Shown: positions 10,852-25,800 of the stretch, piece by piece
Position numbering within the stretch: position 1 is the stretch's first letter
Layout of the letters: each line of letters starts with the position of its first letter
Origin: Amphiduros pacificus
Taxonomy: Eukaryota; Annelida; Polychaeta; Phyllodocida; Hesionidae
Direction of reading: 5' to 3'
NCBI GenBank assembly: GCA_949316495.1
Contig: OX439008.1
Span: forward strand, 40,383,822-40,447,821
Length of the DNA stretch: 64,000 bases
Position numbers and translations under genes: made by a program
Notes under the pieces: model-generated
Database searches by the model: none
What the model saw: the letters and a program-made list of their open reading frames with translations, nothing else
What the model was told of the DNA's origin: nothing

Positions 10852-13800
10852 GTAATTCACTCTTTCTAAATGAGCCAAATATTTTTTTTAATATGCCAAT
10901 ATATCATATACTGAATTGATGGATTGAACATACTTTACAATATAACATAAACATGTATATTAATATGCAAATGTAAATAGATTATATTTAAAGACCTTTC
11001 AAAGGCTTTTGACCGATATTCGAACTTATTGTACCTACAATGTATGTGAGTCTTACAGCTTAAAGCTGTATCAGTGTAGCTCACATGTTGGTAATGAATA
11101 AGATGTGGAACGATTTGAAAGGAGCACATAGAATGTAGCAGTCATCATAGAGCTACAGGCCTATTTTAGATATTAAGAATTCATAAGGATTAATTTTAAT
11201 ATAATAACGAGATGTACAGTAAATTACATAAGCATTAGCATAGTTATTGAAGTAGTTTAGTATTTTGGATGCATTCAATCAAAGTATAATTTTTTTTAAG
11301 GAAAAAATTAATTTGCAATTTGTGGGTATCCTTTAGAGGAGTACATACTCTGTCCATAACGATATGATTTTTAATTACTCAGGACAAATTTAAAATATGA
11401 TTATTATTTAAAATTATGCTTGCAAATCAATCATCTATACTCCAACACAATCTCAATATGATCAGAACAAACTGAGGACATGTTTGATATTTTCCATAAA
11501 AAAAATCTATTGCTGTAAATGCTACAGAAATTTGATATTTTTGAAAAATGTCTTGCCTCACAAGCTTTTCTCACGATGATTAACTTATCTTTTTTAAAGG
11601 GAGTTTTGCACTCAAATACATTACTAGAAATTTGACAACATAAAACATCTTCCTTCTTGTTTAAACAGATAACATATTATTTTGCATAGCAAATTCAAAT
11701 GAAACAATATGTACACATTTTCCAGTAAATTGAATAATGAAAATCTCTAATACAGGTTTGAAATTTAAGTCAAATTTCTAGTGTTCTATACGCTATTACC
11801 CTTATGTTTCTGATGATAAATAAGGCATTGATTATGTCCTGCAGGCGGTAGACCAGACTCACTTCTACCTTCCTCTAGACGTGTCCCTCATCCTCGACAT
11901 CATCAAGGGAGAGATACAGTATCTGGGTCAGAACTGGACCATGCTTGGCAGACCACTCATCATTATTCCCATCAAAAACACACTGCTAGGTCAGCATACA
12001 CACTCTATCATTGTCTCGTGTGGGGTACCACATTGTGTGTCGCCGGGAGTATACATGTACATGTATATGTGTAGGCGTTGTGTTCTTTTGATGTAAGGCA
12101 CAGTGCATGTGGGTGGGGTATAGGAGCTGATGATGGTATCTACTGAAGCAGGTACTGTGGTAAATAACTGGACCAAACTTTGACGATCACTCATCATCAT
12201 CCCCAGACTAGTTAAAACTAATAAAGACTCGTAAACTGCCGGGCTAATTCACCTTCCCCTGATGCCAGCGCGTCTGTCTAGTAGCTAATCATGATTTTTC
12301 AAGTATTGGTAAAAATTTCCTTTTGTCATTTGATTAATCTTACTAAATATGAATTACCCTGACCAAGTACAGTGCTGATTCAGGCTTGTACACTTCAATA
12401 TCTCCACTTACTAGCCTGACTGGCTAGTGGCCTCAGAAATATTTGACCCAGACTCTCTATGAGTGGTAAAACTGTTAAATTGGTTGGTGTCCATGCTCAC
12501 CACATGTGTGTCACAGCTGACAATCGGTGGATGAGTTTTGTCTGCAGTGCTGTTCCCTGCAGTGAATTTATAAGAGAAAGTATGATTCATAAATGTGAAT
12601 CAATTTTATTGATGCATGAATAGGATAGAATTCTTTGGTCTGAGAATGCCATAGAATGTTTAGAATTTGGTAGAAGCCATTTCATAATTGCAGCAGTTGA
12701 TCTAATTTATCCCTGCCTAAGTGTATTTAATTAAAAAACCCAGAAGAATTGCTAAAAGGAGTAAACAAAAATTACAGAAATCAGTTTCAAGATTTATAAA
12801 ACTGAATTTGTTATTCTTGATTAACAAAAGTTAACGTAACATCTAAATTTTTTATCTCATTGAAATCAATCAGGGCTCAGAAAAATATGGACCCAAATTG
12901 TTGATAGTCAATAATCATAACTGATGATCCTTCAGTTGGATCTATGATATAGTTGAACTGGAATGCGGGCTGATTTACATAACTACATAGCTATACAGGA
13001 CATAATTAAGATAATTCCTTAATACTTTACAGTAAGAGAAACTTTTTATATAGTAGAACCCTGTAGGCCCCTTGCTATACTTATAGAGTTGGTGCTGGTA
13101 GCACAAAAGTTTGCTCTATATCATACAATAAGCAACCAGTCCTGGGTCTGGTATTCTAGTGAGTATGATGTCATATATTGGATTGAGCTTATATGTGGTC
13201 TTGTTGCCAGTTCTTGGACCATCACCAGTTCTATATGGCATTTGATTTGGAGCTTCTGATAAACATATGCATCACTCACGCGGCCTACCTGGGCATGAAC
13301 TGGACCATCACAGGTCGACCCCTGCTCATTATGCCGATGATTAGGGCCTCCGTAGGTAGGTACACATGTCATCACTTGACCTTGACAGCGCTGGACCTCA
13401 CAACCATGACAGGCAGAGACCACCACAGACTGTGGATTGCTAGGAATGCTTAGAGAAAGGCGTGGGAATGTTAGAAACAACTGGATAATTAAAAACTCAC
13501 CAATGGTTATTTAACATGTGTTTACTATTTATGTTTTAAAATTTTGTATTTATAAATATATATTTGTGAATCTCATAAATTATAATCTTATAATACAAGG
13601 TGTTCTATGCTGTATCATCATGCCCTCTTCTGAAAGAGGGCATGTAGCAATCTTTAAAATGTCCCTCCTTCCATCATAGAATTGGTATCTTCAGTTCTAT
13701 TAATGCAAGATCCAATGTTTTGGAGAAAATATCTCTTCAGGACTGAAGAACTAAGAGAGTGACAGTAGGACTGAAGAACTAAGAGAGTGACAGTAGGACT

Positions 13801-16800
13801 GAAGAACTAAGTGAGTGACTGTAGGACTGAAGAACTAAGTGAGTGACTGTAGGACTGAAATCCAAGAGAGTGACTGTAGGACTGAAGAACTAAGATAATT
13901 ACTGTAGGACTGAAAATCCAAGAGAGTAACTGTAGGACTGAAGAACTAAGTGAGTGACTGTAGGACTGAAGAACTAAGAGAGTGACTGTAGGACTGAAGA
14001 ACTAAGAGAGTGACTGTAGGACTGAAAATCCAAGAGAGTGACTGTAGGACTGAAGAGTGACTGTAGGACTGAAGAACTAAGAGAGTGACTGTAGGACTGA
14101 AGAACTAAGTGAGTGACTGTAGGACTGAAGAACTAAGAGAGTGACTGTAGGACTGAAGAACTAAGAGAGTGACTGTAGGACTGAAAATCCAAGAGAGTGA
14201 CTGTAGGACTGAAGAGTGACTGTAGGACTGAAGAGTGACTGTAGGACTGAAGAACTAAGAGAGTGACTGTAGGACTGAAGAACTAAGAGAGTGACTGTAG
14301 GACTGAAGAACTAAGAGAGTGACTGTAGGACTGAAGAACTAAGAGAGTGACTGTAGGACTGAAGAACTAAGAGAGTGACTGTAGGACTGAAGAACTAAGA
14401 GAGTGACTGTAGGACTGAAAATCCAAGAGAGTGACTGTAGGACTGAAGAGTGACTGTAGGACTGAAGAACTAAGAGAGTGACTGTAGGACTGAAGAACTA
14501 AGAGAGTGACTGTAGGACTGAAGAACTAAGATAATTACTGTAGGACTGAAGAACTAAGTGTGTGACTGTAGAACTGAAGAGTGACTGTAGGACTGAAGAA
14601 CTAAGAGAGTGACTGTAGGACTGAAGAACTAAGAGAGTGACTGTAGGACTGAAGAACTAAGAGAGTGACTGTAGGCTGAAGAATTAAGAGAGTGACTGTA
14701 GGACTGGAGAACTAAGATAATTACTGTAGGACTGAAAATCCAAGAGAGTAAATGTAGGACTGAAGAGTGACTGTAGGACTGAAGAGTGACTGTAGGACTG
14801 AAGAACTAAGTGAGTGACTGTGGGACTGAAGAACTAAGAGAGTGACAGTAGGACTGAAGAGTAACTGTAGGACTGAAGAGTGACTGTAGGATCCAAGTGA
14901 GTGACTGACAGACTGTAGAACCAAAGTGAGTAACACAAAGTGAGAGACTGTAGGACTGTAGAACCAGGGAAGTACTGTGGACTGAAGATCTAAGTTAGAG
15001 ACTGCAGGATCGAAGATACAAAGTTGGCTCTGAAATTATAGATTTAAAGTAGGCAGATACAGAATAAGATAAATATGGTTGGCACACATTATTTATGTCT
15101 AATATGTGATCCAATAGATGAATAAGGTTTCCCTGTCCCTGTGCCATATTAAAAGAAGAACTTAGTATTACAGTCATAAACATATCATAATTGAAATTAT
15201 TTTCTTCAGATTTGGGGAGCACACTCCATCCAGCACTTGTGGCAACCATCAAGAAACTTCAGACAGGATACATCAATGGCACAAGGTAAGCAACACACTC
15301 CATGTGTGGTGTTACCCTTCTGGTGGTTCACGGGCATGTTACACAAACAATGGGCACAATCACGCTTTCTTCTTTACTAGCTAAGACTTGCCGGTAATAA
15401 TAGTGAACATTCAAACCTTAATTACCTTTTTAACATTATTGTGCATATCTGGACTCAGAAATAAACCACAAGTAAGACATTGGATGATTTGCACATTTAA
15501 ACGTTTATGTCCATAAGATAATGTTTGGTATGTTGGTGACCATAATTCATAAGATAATTCATAGATATTGCATTTTAGGAGGCTATAAGGCAGAAAGTCG
15601 ATGTCTAACTGGAAAGAAGTTAGTAGAGCATAGACTTCCACCAAACTGAGCATATCTGCATTTTGCCCGAGCTCAAAGTGATTTAAAAACCTTCAAATTG
15701 ATCTTGAATACACCAAAATCCTCTTCAATGGTTCATGGCATACACCCTTCATCCCTAAATTGCCCTTCCTTTCCTATTTATTTGAGATATCTTACAAACA
15801 TACAAGAAGGAGACAAGAACTATGCCGGTGGGGATGAATTACAATATTTGGCTTTGGAAAGGATTCATTTGTGCTTTCAAATTAAGATAGGCATAAAATT
15901 TAATATTTGAATTGCAAATATTGAGATTAGATATTAGGTGTGTGTAACAAGGTGTATGATTAGATTTTGGTAAACATATTTTTATCACAGCTTTGTTTGA
16001 TTGCAGAGTTCACCTTGGCAACCTGAGTGATTTTGCCAACACTTCCTGCAATACGAGTCTCACCTTTCTTACAGAGAAAGATCAAAGCCCAGATGGTAAT
16101 TGTTATTACTTTTAAATTAATTATTGTTTGATCAGAAGTCTCATTTATACATCTTGTAAGAATTATGAGTTTGGTGATATAATTAAGGTAAAATTACATT
16201 TTCTCATTTGTTATTCTAATAGTGGCTAACTTGCTCAAGTATATTGAGAACATGGCTGGGACTAAAACCAAGAGTCGGCGTTGGTTGACTGGGGGAAGCC
16301 GCCAAGGAAGTTTCAGCTCACGGGTCAGACGCAAAAGTTCCATCCGAGGCATCATCCGCAGAACGTGCTCCATACAAGTGGAAGCAGGAGATATCCCAGG
16401 TTAGTACTTCATTCTGAAATGTTGGAGCCATATCAATATGCAACATGCATCTTGATTGGTCAGAATTATCATCTGGTCAAGTTTGCTCTGGGAAATTATC
16501 ATTTATGAAACAATTTCGGGAATTATTGAAAATATTTGAAAAGGTTTGTAAACATTACAAAAAAGCAACAATCAGCACAGCTCTAAGGCCATTATTTACC
16601 AATGTTTAATTGCTTTAATAGGTGTTGTACAAGGCAATTAATAGACTGAGTATGCATTTTTAAATTATTAAGTGATACTGCTTAAGTGAAGAATATATTG
16701 AATAGATTTGATATATATATCATCTTTGGAAGATGAAATATCAGCTTTGTACCTTGAATTCTTGAGTTGTACTTTTCAATCCAATATGTCAGCCACTACT

Positions 16801-19800
16801 CAGTTACCGCACCCTTCTATCACTTAAAACTCTCAAATTGAAGTTATATTTAGCTCACAAGAAAGAATCACTCGGTGTTCTTGGTAAATGATATTTCAAT
16901 GCCTAGGTAGAGCCACAATAATGCATACTTGAAATTCTACTGAAAGCAAAGACATTTAAAACAAACCGAGCATTAAATTCACAAACTTTACAGGTACTTT
17001 TCACAAACTAGACTTGCTGGTAGCCATTTTTCTGTCTCGTTAACTCTCATCCCACTAGTGATCATGTGAGAGTTGGATGGTGCACCACGCTGACATCTAG
17101 TGGCAGATCTGCTCTTTCCAATCTCTGTTAAAATATCTCTGCTGAAAGCTGGATAGACACATCATTTAAAGCAGAACATGCAAAATATTGCATGGAAGAA
17201 GCTATTCCCATATTGAATTTCTAAACATTTTTGTCCATATTAAACTTTTGAGAATATATCCAAATTCATTGGACAGCAGATATCCTCCTCCCAAATTACA
17301 TTTTATTCATTTTTAAATTGATATTTTTGGTTCTTGTCATTGGAAATCAGTGACATAGACTGAGTTAAACTTTGGTTTTTATTCTGTAGACAATGTCCCC
17401 AAGTTTTACTTGTCTTCATCCGCCAAATCATCAGAAATAGGTAACGTTTATGCTTGTTGTGATAGTATTAATGTTAACTTCCCAGCCCAGTGTAACTACA
17501 TAAGGAGACAACTGACAACTAGCAGTGCATTGTCAACATTTTCCTTGCTAATTTACTTAAGATTATGTAAAGAGCAACATGAAGACTAAGAAATAAGTTC
17601 CCTTTTATTTTATAATGATTTGTTCATTCTGCATTGAATGGAATGTCAAATTTTATTTTAATAATTCTTTTGGGGCCATCAGCATTTTTCTTTTTCTGCT
17701 TTATGAAATGTGCATTTTGTCCTCTGAGCATTGGTTAGACGCAGGTTATGCATTAAATGTGTCTCATGCATTTATTGGGATTATTTATTATTAATAAACT
17801 AAGTTCTTAATCAAGATTGATTTGTAAACCTTACCAATATTTGTCATTTTCAGCAACAACAACTAAACTGCGTCAATTTGACTAAGCTTCAATAATCGTT
17901 AGCAGAACATATGTGTGCGATCATATGAATGCACAGTTTCCACAAGATCTTATCACAAAATGCATTAATTGCCTTAAAAAATGTTGTGAGCTCTTGATTA
18001 ATAGCATAGAGATACAAGGATTGTTGATGTTAAATCATATGGATATTTAGTGAGCATCAGCTACAATTTTCAGACATGCTCTATACAGGATCAGCATCTC
18101 CCAGACTGTCCAGCTCCAACATGCTGCCGCTATGGGAATGCAGCTCTGGTAAATGCTTGCCACCCGAATGCTGTTATGCTATTCCCAAGTAGAAGATAGC
18201 ACACAACTGATTTCTTGCAGGACTGAGACTATTGTTATGATGTTATTAATGTATTCCCCTGTTGAGTGTGTGAATTGGGATGTACATGTAGTTAGTTTGA
18301 ACTTATTCAGTTGGGTTTGTGTTTTAAAGGTATGAGAGGTAAAGAAACTGATGTTTTATTACACAGCTGTGAAAGTGTAAGCTTTAAATGACTAGCCAAC
18401 CCATCTGTTCATTTCTTACTGGCTCAAAACAAAACATTAATTTTTTGCCTGGCATCAGTGTTTATTTTTAATGGATCTTAATGGGAAAATTGCATCTTAG
18501 ATTACTCATAAGGAATTGCATTGGGTAATTATCAAAGCACAGAGTAACAAACCATGCCCCCAGAATAATGAATCAGATATGGCCAAAGACTTTTATCTGG
18601 AAATTAATATTTAATGGTTAATGACAAAAAGAGAGGCTAGTTTATTGATTTTATATGCATGTTTTAAACATTTTCATGTGTTTTAGAGTTTAATAGTTTA
18701 ATATTATAAAAGAGCTTTACTTGTTTTCTTGGCCAACTGTTATTCAGGCTTACACAAACAATAATTTACAACAGTGATTTTATAGAAAATAGTGTTTGAA
18801 GTTTGGAGAACATGAAATAGATTATTTACACTAATTGGAATAGAATTCTTTTGGATACTTTACATAACCAATTAAAAAAGAATTTTGATGTTGGTGATGC
18901 CTCAAAAATAAGCATGCAGATTGATGTCATTTTAATGACTTAATATGGGTCATTCTGGTGGTCTTAGATAATATAATAGTTTCAATCTATATCACTTGAA
19001 GTCATGAAATTTTAGTTTTCAAGTTAAGATATTTTTATGTAAAATCTGTTGAATGACTTATTTTCATAACTGACCTCCAAACATTCTTTGTTGCTATTTC
19101 AGATATACGTGTACATGTCACCTTTACATTAAGAAATAATGTTCTGTGAGATTGATATTAATTTTTAGGGGTATGAAATTTCAGACTTGTCATATTTGTC
19201 TCCATTATCACCTACAAGTACAACTGTCACTGGAGGTAGGTCAAAGGTCACTTGGTAAGATGGGTATGGAGAGAGTCAAGAGGAAGCAGAACTCCCTCAG
19301 ATATTACTGGACATTTAAAGCTTTGAGTGTTTGAATATTTGTGTACTGCACAACACACTTCACTAATCCTGCATCAACATATTTGTGCCAGTTAAACATT
19401 CTGAATTGCTAAATTGACAAACTTAATACAACATTTTATAAAAAAAATTATCCAGCTTTTTTCAGCCCTCCTTTCTTCATTCACAGGATCCTTAAAGTTT
19501 GTGCAATGAAGAATATTAGAGGGAAGCATAAACTTTCTAATACTATCTCTTCAAAACTTAATATTGTTGCCTAACTTCTTTTGTTGTATTTTGTATGCGA
19601 GCAATAGCAGAGGCAGGCTTGACCCAAGTTTCCCATAAAACATAGAATATTACTTTCTGGAGGGTTTTATTTTACCTTTTTTATATCACGCATGAATAAA
19701 ATGAGGTTAACCCCCAGTCTCCCGGAAGTTAAAATGACCATCCCTATGGAAGAACGTAAAAATCTGTCATTCCACCAAGCAGTGGCACAATGTGAAATCA

Positions 19801-22800
19801 CTTTACGAGGTTTCCTTGTATTGCAAATTATAATGAATAACACCCCTATATAGCAGTGGACTAGTCCACAGATTGGATAGTGTCATAACCCATTAAACTG
19901 AACTGGTCAGTCAAATGTGGTTAAAGAGAAACTCTCAGGCAGATAATATGTCAATGCCATCCCTTTAATACATAATATTGTAAGTTTTATTACAGCATGA
20001 TATTATATAATACCATTTATTCCATCAAGCATTTGATTATCATTTCCACAGAATATTTAATTTGCATGTCTCTACAGATTAAATAATTTAACAGGTTTCA
20101 TATATATTCTATTTATAAAGGCTGAATGCCTGTTGTTATCTTCTCCCATAATGACATTTGGTTTCAGTGTACATGTACATGTATTTTATACCTCCTGTGC
20201 ACTGCTTATAACCCGGCGAACCCCTCAGGTTGAAATGTGTTTTTCATTGGCTGCCACCCTATTACTGAATCCTGGACAGTTTTTTTTTTCTTTATTTTTA
20301 TTTTTTTACAGCCTATCCCTGTGATTGTTCAATTACTGGGAAAAAATAAGATGACAACTAGCATTCGGCCCACAGAAATATTGAACTAATTTCTTAATTA
20401 TATTTGAATAAGTGCATAAAGGCATGGTAATTTTTAAGATTTTAGTGCTGAGGCCCTCTGTGTACTTACCTGACTTGACAAATTGTACAGATTGATTGTG
20501 TTATCCTAATCAAGCAATGTCAACTTGTGTCGGGTAATAATGCCACCACCAAACGAGTTTGAGACTGACCATGTATATTATCTTATATGCTAAAAACATT
20601 CCTCCTTCTCCCCCAAGTTTTTACCTTTTTGTATCTTACAAGGTAACTAACAAAAATAGATTGTACAAATTTGCTGCTGCATTATTGTTCTTTTGATCTT
20701 ATATATTAGTGAGATTTGAATTTTCTATTAATATCAGCTGGTAGATAAAGTGAATAGAAAGTAAAAGATTAAGGAGAAGAAATAAGAGTTACTAATGTTT
20801 TGTCCATAAAGGCTTGAAGAGAAATGATAGAAAGCTATAATTAGTTGTTGATGTAAGCAAGCAAAGTAACTACCACATTAGCACAGGCACAGTACATGCA
20901 AATATAGTAATATGTATCTGTCTGTTTGTGATGCTTGTCATTTATATGATTGTGGTAAATGCACAGAACTTAGGAAGGTTTACCTCTGCTCACCAGGATT
21001 TTTAATAAAATATTTTATTCTGGAGGTAATGTAAAGTAGGACAGTAGTATAAAATACATTGTGGAACCTGAACACTATAATGCAGATACCTTATCTGTAT
21101 ATAACATTGTAAATTTTTTCATCATTTGGATCTACCTATTTACTTTTTGGTCAGTTGGTAGATTTTGAATTTGTAAGCAGATGAGCACTTGAAATGTTTT
21201 TCATATTTTCTGTTTTTGTTTCCAGACAGTGTCAGCCAGTCATCCAACAGCTCCACGTCCGACTCCATCCCTACAAGCCCCACAGTGCTGCCACCTGGTG
21301 GGAGTCTCTTCCAAATGCCATCAAGTGCAATGGAGCACCCCCATCTCAAAGGGGAAGACAAAGCAGAGTCATCTATCCTGGACTATCATATGGAACAGTT
21401 TGAGGGTCTGGATGCTCGAGACTTGGTGGATCAACTGAAGAATACAGAGACATTACATGAACAAGCTGACATAATCCATTATCTTTTCTTAACAAAGTAA
21501 GTAATTTCTCCAGAGAGTTGTGTTTGATAGTTAGTGTGCAAAGTAAAATGCAGACAAACCAGATAAATATGGATAATTGATTGGAATATGTTATTGTACA
21601 CATAGAGGTGCACAGTGGGACACCGAGATGGAAGGTCGTACAGGGTGCACAGTGAAGGACCTGCTGGTTGAGCTGTATGACAAGGCAGGTCACCTGAAGC
21701 AGTGGTGGTTAGTGCGGCACACTGCGGGCATGCTGAGGAAGAAGGTCGAGGATCTAGCTAAAGCCGTCACCGACATACTGGTTAGGCAGAAACAACTCGC
21801 TGTAGGAATGCCACCGGAACCCAGAGAGAAAATCATCGTACGGTATGTTTAGATATGTCATATTGCCATCATAGACCATCCAAATTTCTCTTGGCTTATG
21901 CAATCCATATGCTTTTCACATGCAACCTACTACAATCCTCTTTGCCTGCCCTTTGCATACCTTTTGCTTACCCTTTGCCTGCCCTTTGCCTGCCCCTTGC
22001 ATACCCTTTGCATACCCTTTGCATGCCCTTTGCATACCCTTTGCTTACCCTTTGCCTGCCCCTTGCATACCCTTTGCTTACCCTTTGCCTGCCCTTTGCA
22101 TACCCTTTGCCTGCCTATTACCTGCCCATTGCATACCCTTTGCTTACCCTTTGCCTGCCCCTTGCACACCCTTTGCTTACCCTTTGCCCACGCTTTGCAT
22201 ACCCTTTGTCTGCCTATTATCTGCCCATTGCATATCCTTTGCTTACCCTTTGCATACCCTTTGCCTGCCCTTTGCATACCCTTTGCTTACCCTTTGCCTG
22301 CCTATTACCTGCCCTTTGCCTACCCTTTGCATACCCTTTGCTTACCATTTGCCTGCCCTTTCCTTGCCCTTTGCTTACCATTTGCCTGCCTATTACCTGC
22401 CCTTTCCCTGCCCTTTGCTTACCATTTGCCTGCCCTTTCCTTGCCCTTTGCTTACCATTTGCCTGCCCTTTCCTTGCCCTTTGCTTACCATTTGCCTGCC
22501 ATTTACCTGCTCTTTCCGTGTCCTATACCATTTGTTACCCAAGTTGCTAGTAAATTTGTATTTAAATTCAAACACTACCAATGAATCAAATACATTCTGG
22601 ATATTTTAATGTATTTACATAAAAAATAAAGCAATGAATATTTATTCTATACAGACCTCAATCACCTGATGAAATCGCCAACATAATACATGAAGCATGT
22701 GGAGAAGATAGCAGCACAGCCATGCTGACACAGGTAGGTAGCTGTGCTGACACAGGTAGGTAGCTGTGCTGACACAGGTAGGTAGCTGTGCTGACACTGA

Positions 22801-25800
22801 CAGGTACCTGTGCTGACACCAGTATGAAGCTTTGCCATTGTCTCGACTGCCCTGATTGGTCCCTAAACGGGATGTGTGTGCAGTGCTCTTAGGATTATTA
22901 TTAACATCTATTAGAATGTGGACAAAGGTAGATAGTAATGATGACACTAACAGGTAGCTGTGCTGACATTTGTATTCAGCCTTGCAGAGACAGGTTTATG
23001 ATATACTAGACTATCCGTAGCTGCCTCAAATGACCCTGTTGTCAATTACATTTCTTTTCTCAGTTATTTATTCTGAGAAAGCCATCTGTGCGATATTGAA
23101 ATGTTGACACATGGTGATCACCGCTTCCCACCATTGTTACCTTGGATATTTCTTGTAATCGTCTGTTAGCTGCTCTCTGCATGATTGGTAGAAATGATTG
23201 CCATTGTTTCCCACCAGTAAAACCGGATGTGCGTACAGACATCATAGGATTATTATTAAGATAGAATGCAGACACAGGTAGGCAACAATGCTGACACTTA
23301 CAGCTAGCTGTGCTGATGCCTTTTGCCTGTTAGTTAGAACATTATTTTTCTCAGTATATTCGGAGAAAGCCATCTATGCAGTGACCAAATGTAGATGTGG
23401 TAATTGCCACTTCCTGCCATTGTTACCATGGAAACTTCTGTTAGTCCTTTGTTAGATCTATGATCTCTAACCGGTCGATGTATTTTTCATTGTCCCCCAC
23501 CATTGTCTTGACTGCTGTGATTGGTTCGTGAACCAGATGTGTGTGAGGCACTCATTGTATTATGATCATTAAGGTAGGGAACTAATACTCAAACTCAAAC
23601 TCAAACTCAAATTCATTTTATTTGGCCATATTTTTTACATAAAAATAATGTACTCTATACGATTAAAGCATACATTAATGTAATATTATGGCCAGGGAGA
23701 CTCCTGTTAAGGCTAATGGTTATTGCCGCTATCACAGGGGCCACCCTGGTAGAAATTATAACAATATTTCGTGTGTAAACATGATGTCATATTAATACAA
23801 CCAAAAAATAGTATAAGTCTAATACCCATGTCTCCTCAAACTTAAACTTTAGAAGGGATATAGAAAGCATATCTTAAAAAACTCAATATTACCAGAATAG
23901 GAAAATGTAATTAAGATAATTCTCAATTTATGAACTTCACAAAAAAAGAAATTTTAAATTTTGAAGATTTTGGTGCAGCAAAGAGACTTCATGTTATTCA
24001 CCAGCATCTCAATCGGACTCATTTTCTGGAAACTAGTACATAAATCATAAACTATCTCCTTTTAAGAATTTCTCTCACACACATAACACTGTAGCCTATC
24101 ACACTCGGTTCTATAACTGTCTATGATATGCATTTTTATATACTTTGAGTAACCTTGAAAGCTATGAGTCCCAATTTTGTCTAAAATACAAGGTGGTGTA
24201 TCATTCACAGTTTGCGACACAGTGTATCTTATGAACTTTTTCATATATGTATGTTGTATCTTTGGATAACGTATGCTTTCATAACTTCGTGTAGGATAGT
24301 TATGAATATCCATTACTTGATAGAGTGGGAGATGTTGTAGGTAATAAGGTAAAGACTGATGCCTATATTTGTAATAAAATTTCAGGAGCTGGATCTTAAG
24401 TATATCCTCTACTTTTAACAATTTCAATACTTTAAAAATTGGCTCAGTATGAGAATTATAACCACTCAGATTTACAATTCGTACTGCTTTTTTCTGTAAT
24501 CTAAATATTCTCTTGCATGAATAACCCCATGCTAGAATTCCATAGTTTAAATATGATAAAATCATTGTATTATAGAGTGTCAGTCTTGTACTCATTGGTA
24601 AAAAATGTTTAAGTTTATTTATGATGCCAATGTTTCTTGAGATTTTATAAGAGATTTTGTCTATGTGGTTATGCCAACTCAGATTTTCATTTAAAATGAG
24701 TCCCAGAAAGTCAAAATGTTTCACTTGTTCAATAGATGTATTATTTATTCTCAAATCTAAGTCAGGGATGTTTTTCCTCTGGGGAGTATGAAATATCATG
24801 AATTTGGTTTTAGTAATATTTAATGATAATTTATTAACCTTTAACCAATCATTAATTCTCTCTAATTCTTCATTTATCACTATATTTAAGTCCTCACAAC
24901 CTGCTTGTTGAGATATAATTCTAAGGGCTCCCGAAAGAGTAGTATCATCAGCATATACTATTAGGTGGAACAAATTACTAGCGCTGGCAATATCATTGAT
25001 ATATATTATAAACAATAAAGGTCCTAATATGGAACCTTGTGGGACACCAGTTTGTATAGTCAAAGTTGTAGATTTTACATCATCAATTTCTACATACTGC
25101 TGACGATTATATAAATAGCTTTCCATTAATTTAAGTGCTCTTCCATTTATGCCATAATGAGATAATTTATGAAGCAATATATCATGATTAATGGTATCAA
25201 ATGCCTTTGATAAATCTAAATACATATTAATTGGAATGTCATTTTTATCCATTTCAACTAAAATTCTGTCAATAACCTCTAGAGCAGCTAAATCAGTAGA
25301 GTGTTCTTTACGAAATCCGAATTGACTTGTATAAAATAACTTATTTCTATGAAAAAAACTGTATAGTTGAATAAATATAACTTTCTCAAATATCTTAGAG
25401 AGAGCAGGTAATAATGATATAGGCCTATAATTTGTGAATTGCATTTCATCGTCTTTCTTATATGCTGGGTTGATTTTAGCCAATTTTAATTTATCTGGAA
25501 AAACTCCTGTGTATAACATTTGATTCACAATTATGGTCAGTGGTTGGATTAAGGGTTTCTTGACAGTTTTAACAAGTTGGGATGAAATTCCATCAAAGCC
25601 AAAGCTGGTCTTTGGTTTCAGATTATTTATAATGTCTTCTATGTGTTCTTCATTTATATTTTCAAAATGAAAAGTAACATTTGGTTTGTTTTTTAAATAA
25701 TTTTTATAACTCTTATTATTGGGTATTATAATTTCTTGTGCTAGTTTTGATCCTATTTCTGCAAAAAAGTGGTTAAATTTATTTGCAATTTCTAATTTAT

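Noticed and set aside
13380-13445. Possible fourth, decayed copy of PHKA exon 14 just after 14b
   Set aside because: A few residues recall the T-M-T-G-R block, but the match is short and patchy with indels; not distinguishable from chance by eye.
13740-14960. CRISPR-like array
   Set aside because: Short units repeat without unique spacers in an animal intron; this is a minisatellite. The same holds for 53849-54695 and 55942-56213.
17846-17900. Possible extra PHKA cassette exon after TTTTCAG
   Set aside because: In the required phase it reaches a stop after ten codons and has no donor.
21855-22609. Several overlapping ORFs of about 230 residues on the plus strand and one of 115 on the minus strand
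   Set aside because: They come from the 11-bp minisatellite, whose stop-free unit cycles through all frames; the peptides are simple repeats.
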